The notes under the pieces: generated by a model | What the model saw: the letters and a program-made list of their open reading frames with translations, nothing else | Databases searched by the model: none | Told to the model about the DNA's origin: nothing | Position numbers and translations under genes: made by a program | Part shown: positions 62,107-64,000 of the stretch, one piece after another | Position numbering within the stretch: the first letter of the stretch is position 1 | Layout of the letters: the number at the start of each line of letters is the position of its first letter | Assembly (NCBI GenBank): GCA_900320085.1 | Contig: ONRC01000001.1 | Location: forward strand, 1-64,000 | Origin: an uncultured Eubacteriales bacterium | Lineage (GTDB): Bacteria; Bacillota; Clostridia; Christensenellales; Aristaeellaceae | DNA length: 64,000 nucleotides | Reading direction: 5' to 3'

Positions 62107-62181
62107 GGTTCATGGCTCCTTCGTTCGCTTTACCGTTCAAGCAAAACGCAAAATCAATCACGGCAGGGCCGCGCAAAATGT

Positions 62182-62210
62182 ATTATAGCATGAGCGGTTC
62201 CAATGCGCAA
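62182..62210 (-). promoter_or_regulatory. Promoter of the purine operon
   Basis: Minus strand TTGCGC (62205-62210), 17-base spacer, TATAAT (62182-62187). Confidence 0.75.
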
Positions 62211-62238
62211 GATAAATTCTGAATTATTTTTTCTTTTT

Positions 62239-62331
62239 AAATCCGAACGTTCGCGTTTTTATCTTTGAAAGCGGTGCCATTTCAACCATATTTTCCATTC
62301 ATGGATGAATTGGCAGAAAAACACGAACGTT
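62239..62331. promoter_or_regulatory. Two PurBox-like PurR operators
   Basis: AAATCCGAACGTT (62239-62251) and AAAACACGAACGTTA (62317-62331) match the Bacillus PurR half-site AWWWCCGAACWWT closely. The first lies about 30 bases upstream of the purE -35, a usual place for this PRPP-responsive repressor. No purR gene is in the window. Confidence 0.6.
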
Positions 62332-62401
62332 AGACAATGCTATATCCATTTTATCTTTTCCCTGATTTGCCATGCGGACACAAACCGCCGCATCTTTTCC
62401 A

Positions 62402-62430
62402 GCATAATTGCGGAAAAAGCAGCCATATTG
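62402..62430 (+). promoter_or_regulatory. Candidate forespore (sigma G/F-type) promoter of spoIVB
   Basis: GCATA (62402-62406), 17 bases, CATATTG (62424-62430) fits GHATR-N17/18-CATNHTA with one mismatch. spoIVB is forespore-transcribed in Bacillus, which agrees. Confidence 0.4.
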
Positions 62431-62461
62431 AAAGGAGAAACTTGCAAAGTGAGGGAACACC

Positions 62462-63703
62462 ATGAAAAAGAAAATCAGTCGGTTTCGGAAAATTTGCGGG
62501 GTGCTGCTGTCGCTGCTGACGGCGTGGATGATTTTTTCCCCCACCTCCCAGGCGCTGCGGGAATTACCGGAAACATACCGCCTGAACGTGGGCGAATCCT
62601 ACGCCGTGAACGTAGGCGCGGCGGTGCTCAGCAGCACGGACGAGCGGCTGACCCTGAACAACAACACGGTCACCGCCAAGGAAAAAGGAGAAGCGGACGT
62701 AGCCATCAATCTGTTCGGCCTCTTCCCCATCGGAAGGATGCGGGTGCAGGCGGGGGACGAACGCCGCCTGATGCCCGGCGGCGCGGCAGTAGGCGTGGCG
62801 CTGGCCACCCAGGGCGTGCTGGTGATCGGGGTGTCGGACGTGTCCGGCAAAAGCCCGGCTCAGAGCGCGGGGCTGCGGGCCGGAGACATCATCCAATCCG
62901 TGAATGGTCAGGCGGTCAACAGCAGCCAGCATTTAGTGGAGCTGGTGTCGGCCTCCAAGGGCGTGCCGCTGTCCCTCACCTTTGAGCGCGACGGCAGCAA
63001 GCGCACCGTCACCCTCCAGCCTACCCTGGACACTTCCTCCGGCCTGTACCGCATGGGCGCCTGGGTGCGGGACAGCACGGCGGGCGTGGGAACGCTTTCC
63101 TATTATGACAGCGAGAACGGTTCCTACGGCGCTCTTGGTCACGCCATCAACGACGGTGACACCGGCAAGCTGCTGCCCGTTCGGGAAGGCTCCCTGCTGA
63201 AAGCGGACATCGTGGACGTGAAGAAGGGGCAGAAGGGCAATCCCGGCGAGCTGCGCGGCAGCTTTCTGCGGGATCAGGTGGTGCTGGGCAGCATCGAGGA
63301 AAACACCAATCTGGGCATCTTCGGTGAGCTGAACGCACCGTATGTGAATCCCCTCTACCCCGACGGCCTGCCCATCGGCTTTCAGGAGTCCGTCAAGACC
63401 GGCCCGGCCACCATCCTGTCCACCATCGGCGGCGAGGGCATACAGGAATACAATGTTGAAATCGTCCAGGCCAGCCGCCAGATGGCCCCGTCCCAGAAAA
63501 GCATGATCCTCCGGGTCACCGACCCACGCCTGCTGGCAACCACCGGCGGCATCGTACAGGGCATGTCCGGCAGCCCGATCCTTCAGAACGGCCATATCGT
63601 GGGAGCAGTGACCCACGTGTTTGTGGATGACCCCACCCACGGGTACGGTTTGTATATCGAATGGATGCTGCATGTGTCGGAAGCGCTGGATCACGCCGCA
63701 TAA
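62462..63703 (+). CDS. spoIVB: SpoIVB sporulation serine peptidase
   Basis: 413 residues: N-terminal membrane anchor (10-30), PDZ domain (about 115-185; SPAQSAGLRAGDIIQSVNGQAV), then an S55 peptidase domain with GALGHAINDGDTG (His), RVTDPRLL (Asp) and GIVQGMSGSPILQNGHIVGAVTH (Ser in GMSGSP). It is secreted from the forespore and triggers pro-sigma-K processing in the mother cell. ATG 62462 follows GTGAGGG. Spo0A, its usual neighbour, is not seen within the window. Confidence 0.96.
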   Translation: MKKKISRFRKICGVLLSLLTAWMIFSPTSQALRELPETYRLNVGESYAVNVGAAVLSSTDERLTLNNNTVTAKEKGEADVAINLFGLFPIGRMRVQAGDERRLMPGGAAVGVALATQGVLVIGVSDVSGKSPAQSAGLRAGDIIQSVNGQAVNSSQHLVELVSASKGVPLSLTFERDGSKRTVTLQPTLDTSSGLYRMGAWVRDSTAGVGTLSYYDSENGSYGALGHAINDGDTGKLLPVREGSLLKADIVDVKKGQKGNPGELRGSFLRDQVVLGSIEENTNLGIFGELNAPYVNPLYPDGLPIGFQESVKTGPATILSTIGGEGIQEYNVEIVQASRQMAPSQKSMILRVTDPRLLATTGGIVQGMSGSPILQNGHIVGAVTHVFVDDPTHGYGLYIEWMLHVSEALDHAA

Positions 63704-63708
63704 TAAAA

Positions 63709-63745
63709 AGGAACCGCTTATTCTTACGGGCGGTTCCTCTTTTTT
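63709..63745 (+). terminator. Intrinsic terminator after spoIVB
   Basis: AGGAACCG pairs with CGGTTCCT, followed by CTTTTTT. Confidence 0.88.
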
Positions 63746-63912
63746 AGAGCGTTTTGTGAAGCTGGTATTCGTTCCGGTTTCCGGACTGCATTCCGTTCTC
63801 CGCCCCGATATTGGTATCACGCGTTTCCCCCGATCGAGCGGGACGCAAGCAACAAATCGCCGCCCCTTGCGCCGGAAGAATCCCTTCCCTTCAGGCATCA
63901 TCATTTTGACGA
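63746..63912. other. Intergenic, nothing recognised
   Basis: Between the spoIVB terminator and the partial minus-strand gene. I see no promoter, RNA or convincing hairpin. Confidence 0.5.
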
Positions 63913-64000
63913 TTACAGAAAATCCGGCACAGGGTAAAAGCGCGGACGCTCCAAAAGGTGCTGGTTGGGGGCGTGAAGCGTCAGAAGGGTTTTCCCCTCT
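63913..64000 (-). CDS. C-terminal tail of an unidentified gene (5' part outside window)
   Basis: Minus-strand frame open from the window edge to TAA at 63913-63915; the last residues read TLLTLHAPNQHLLERPRFYP then VPDFL. Residue composition looks like a real protein, but 29 codons are too few to assign a family. Confidence 0.35.
   Translation of the reverse strand, partial: EGKTLLTLHAPNQHLLERPRFYPVPDFL

Noticed and set aside
62107..62181. Possible purine or PRPP riboswitch upstream of purE
   Set aside because: The leader between the promoter and purE is only about 70 bases and lacks the guanine-aptamer or PRPP-aptamer sequences; PurBox-like sites explain regulation better.
62933..63904. 323-codon minus-strand frame opposite spoIVB
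   Set aside because: Antisense shadow of the PDZ and peptidase domains of spoIVB, with no own start signals.

Overview
The window reads as a GC-rich, endospore-forming member of the Bacillota, most likely a gut- or rumen-type member of the Clostridia. The evidence is a Gram-positive PolC replicase, spoIIP and spoIVB, a T-box leader, the order frr-uppS-cdsA-dxr-rseP-ispG-polC, and strong AGGAGG-type ribosome sites with TTGACA/TATAAT promoters. No rRNA, tRNA, CRISPR array, phage gene or transposase was seen. The species cannot be named from sequence alone.

Layout. (1) 1-3263, minus strand: a T-box-controlled pair made of a LeuA-like protein that has lost its catalytic residues, translationally coupled to a TIM-barrel/acyl-CoA ligase fusion cut by the window edge. 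(2) 3331-6908, plus strand: an ECF sigma factor with a membrane-anchored partner, then a GPH-type sugar symporter. (3) 6990-9440, minus: a polar amino acid ABC importer. (4) 9551-11168, minus: an MgtC-like membrane protein and a secreted phosphodiester-glycosidase-like protein. (5) 11331-24252, plus: a housekeeping block covering flavin adenylylation, ribosome recycling, isoprenoid and phospholipid synthesis, intramembrane protease and replicase, ending in two small unknown genes. (6) 24260-44462: a carbohydrate island with a GH94 disaccharide phosphorylase, a first sugar ABC importer with an oddly extended permease, an MsmK ATPase, an AraC regulator, and a ten-gene minus-strand operon. That operon combines an LplA/LplB/YtcP-type importer, a second MsmK, a GH105 unsaturated rhamnogalacturonyl hydrolase and five unrecognised membrane proteins. 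An aldose-epimerase-like gene lies upstream. (7) 44657-49934: zinc-ribbon, ArsC-like, rsfS and nadD-yqeK genes, a membrane protein, spoIIP and its DUF1614 neighbour. (8) 50157-62331, minus: an almost complete purine biosynthesis operon, purE-C-F-M-N-(IMP cyclohydrolase)-purH(formyltransferase only)-purD-purL, with two PurBox-like sites upstream. (9) 62402-63745, plus: spoIVB, then the tail of one more minus-strand gene.

How the genes work together. The carbohydrate island would import plant cell-wall oligosaccharides. GH105 removes the unsaturated uronic acid left by pectin lyases, GH94 splits disaccharides with phosphate, and the epimerase handles released sugars. The housekeeping block supplies undecaprenyl phosphate, CDP-diacylglycerol and DEP-pathway isoprenoid precursors (dxr, ispG).

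Most striking features. First, the five extra small membrane proteins woven into the pectin importer operon, together with a MalG-type permease in the neighbouring importer that carries its own extra four-helix, coiled-coil module. Second, the leucine-type T-box controlling a LeuA homologue without metal ligands and a novel-looking ligase fusion. Third, at least six families of palindromic intergenic repeats, three of them nested inside one another, including empty and filled versions of the same element, placed in most long gaps within operons.
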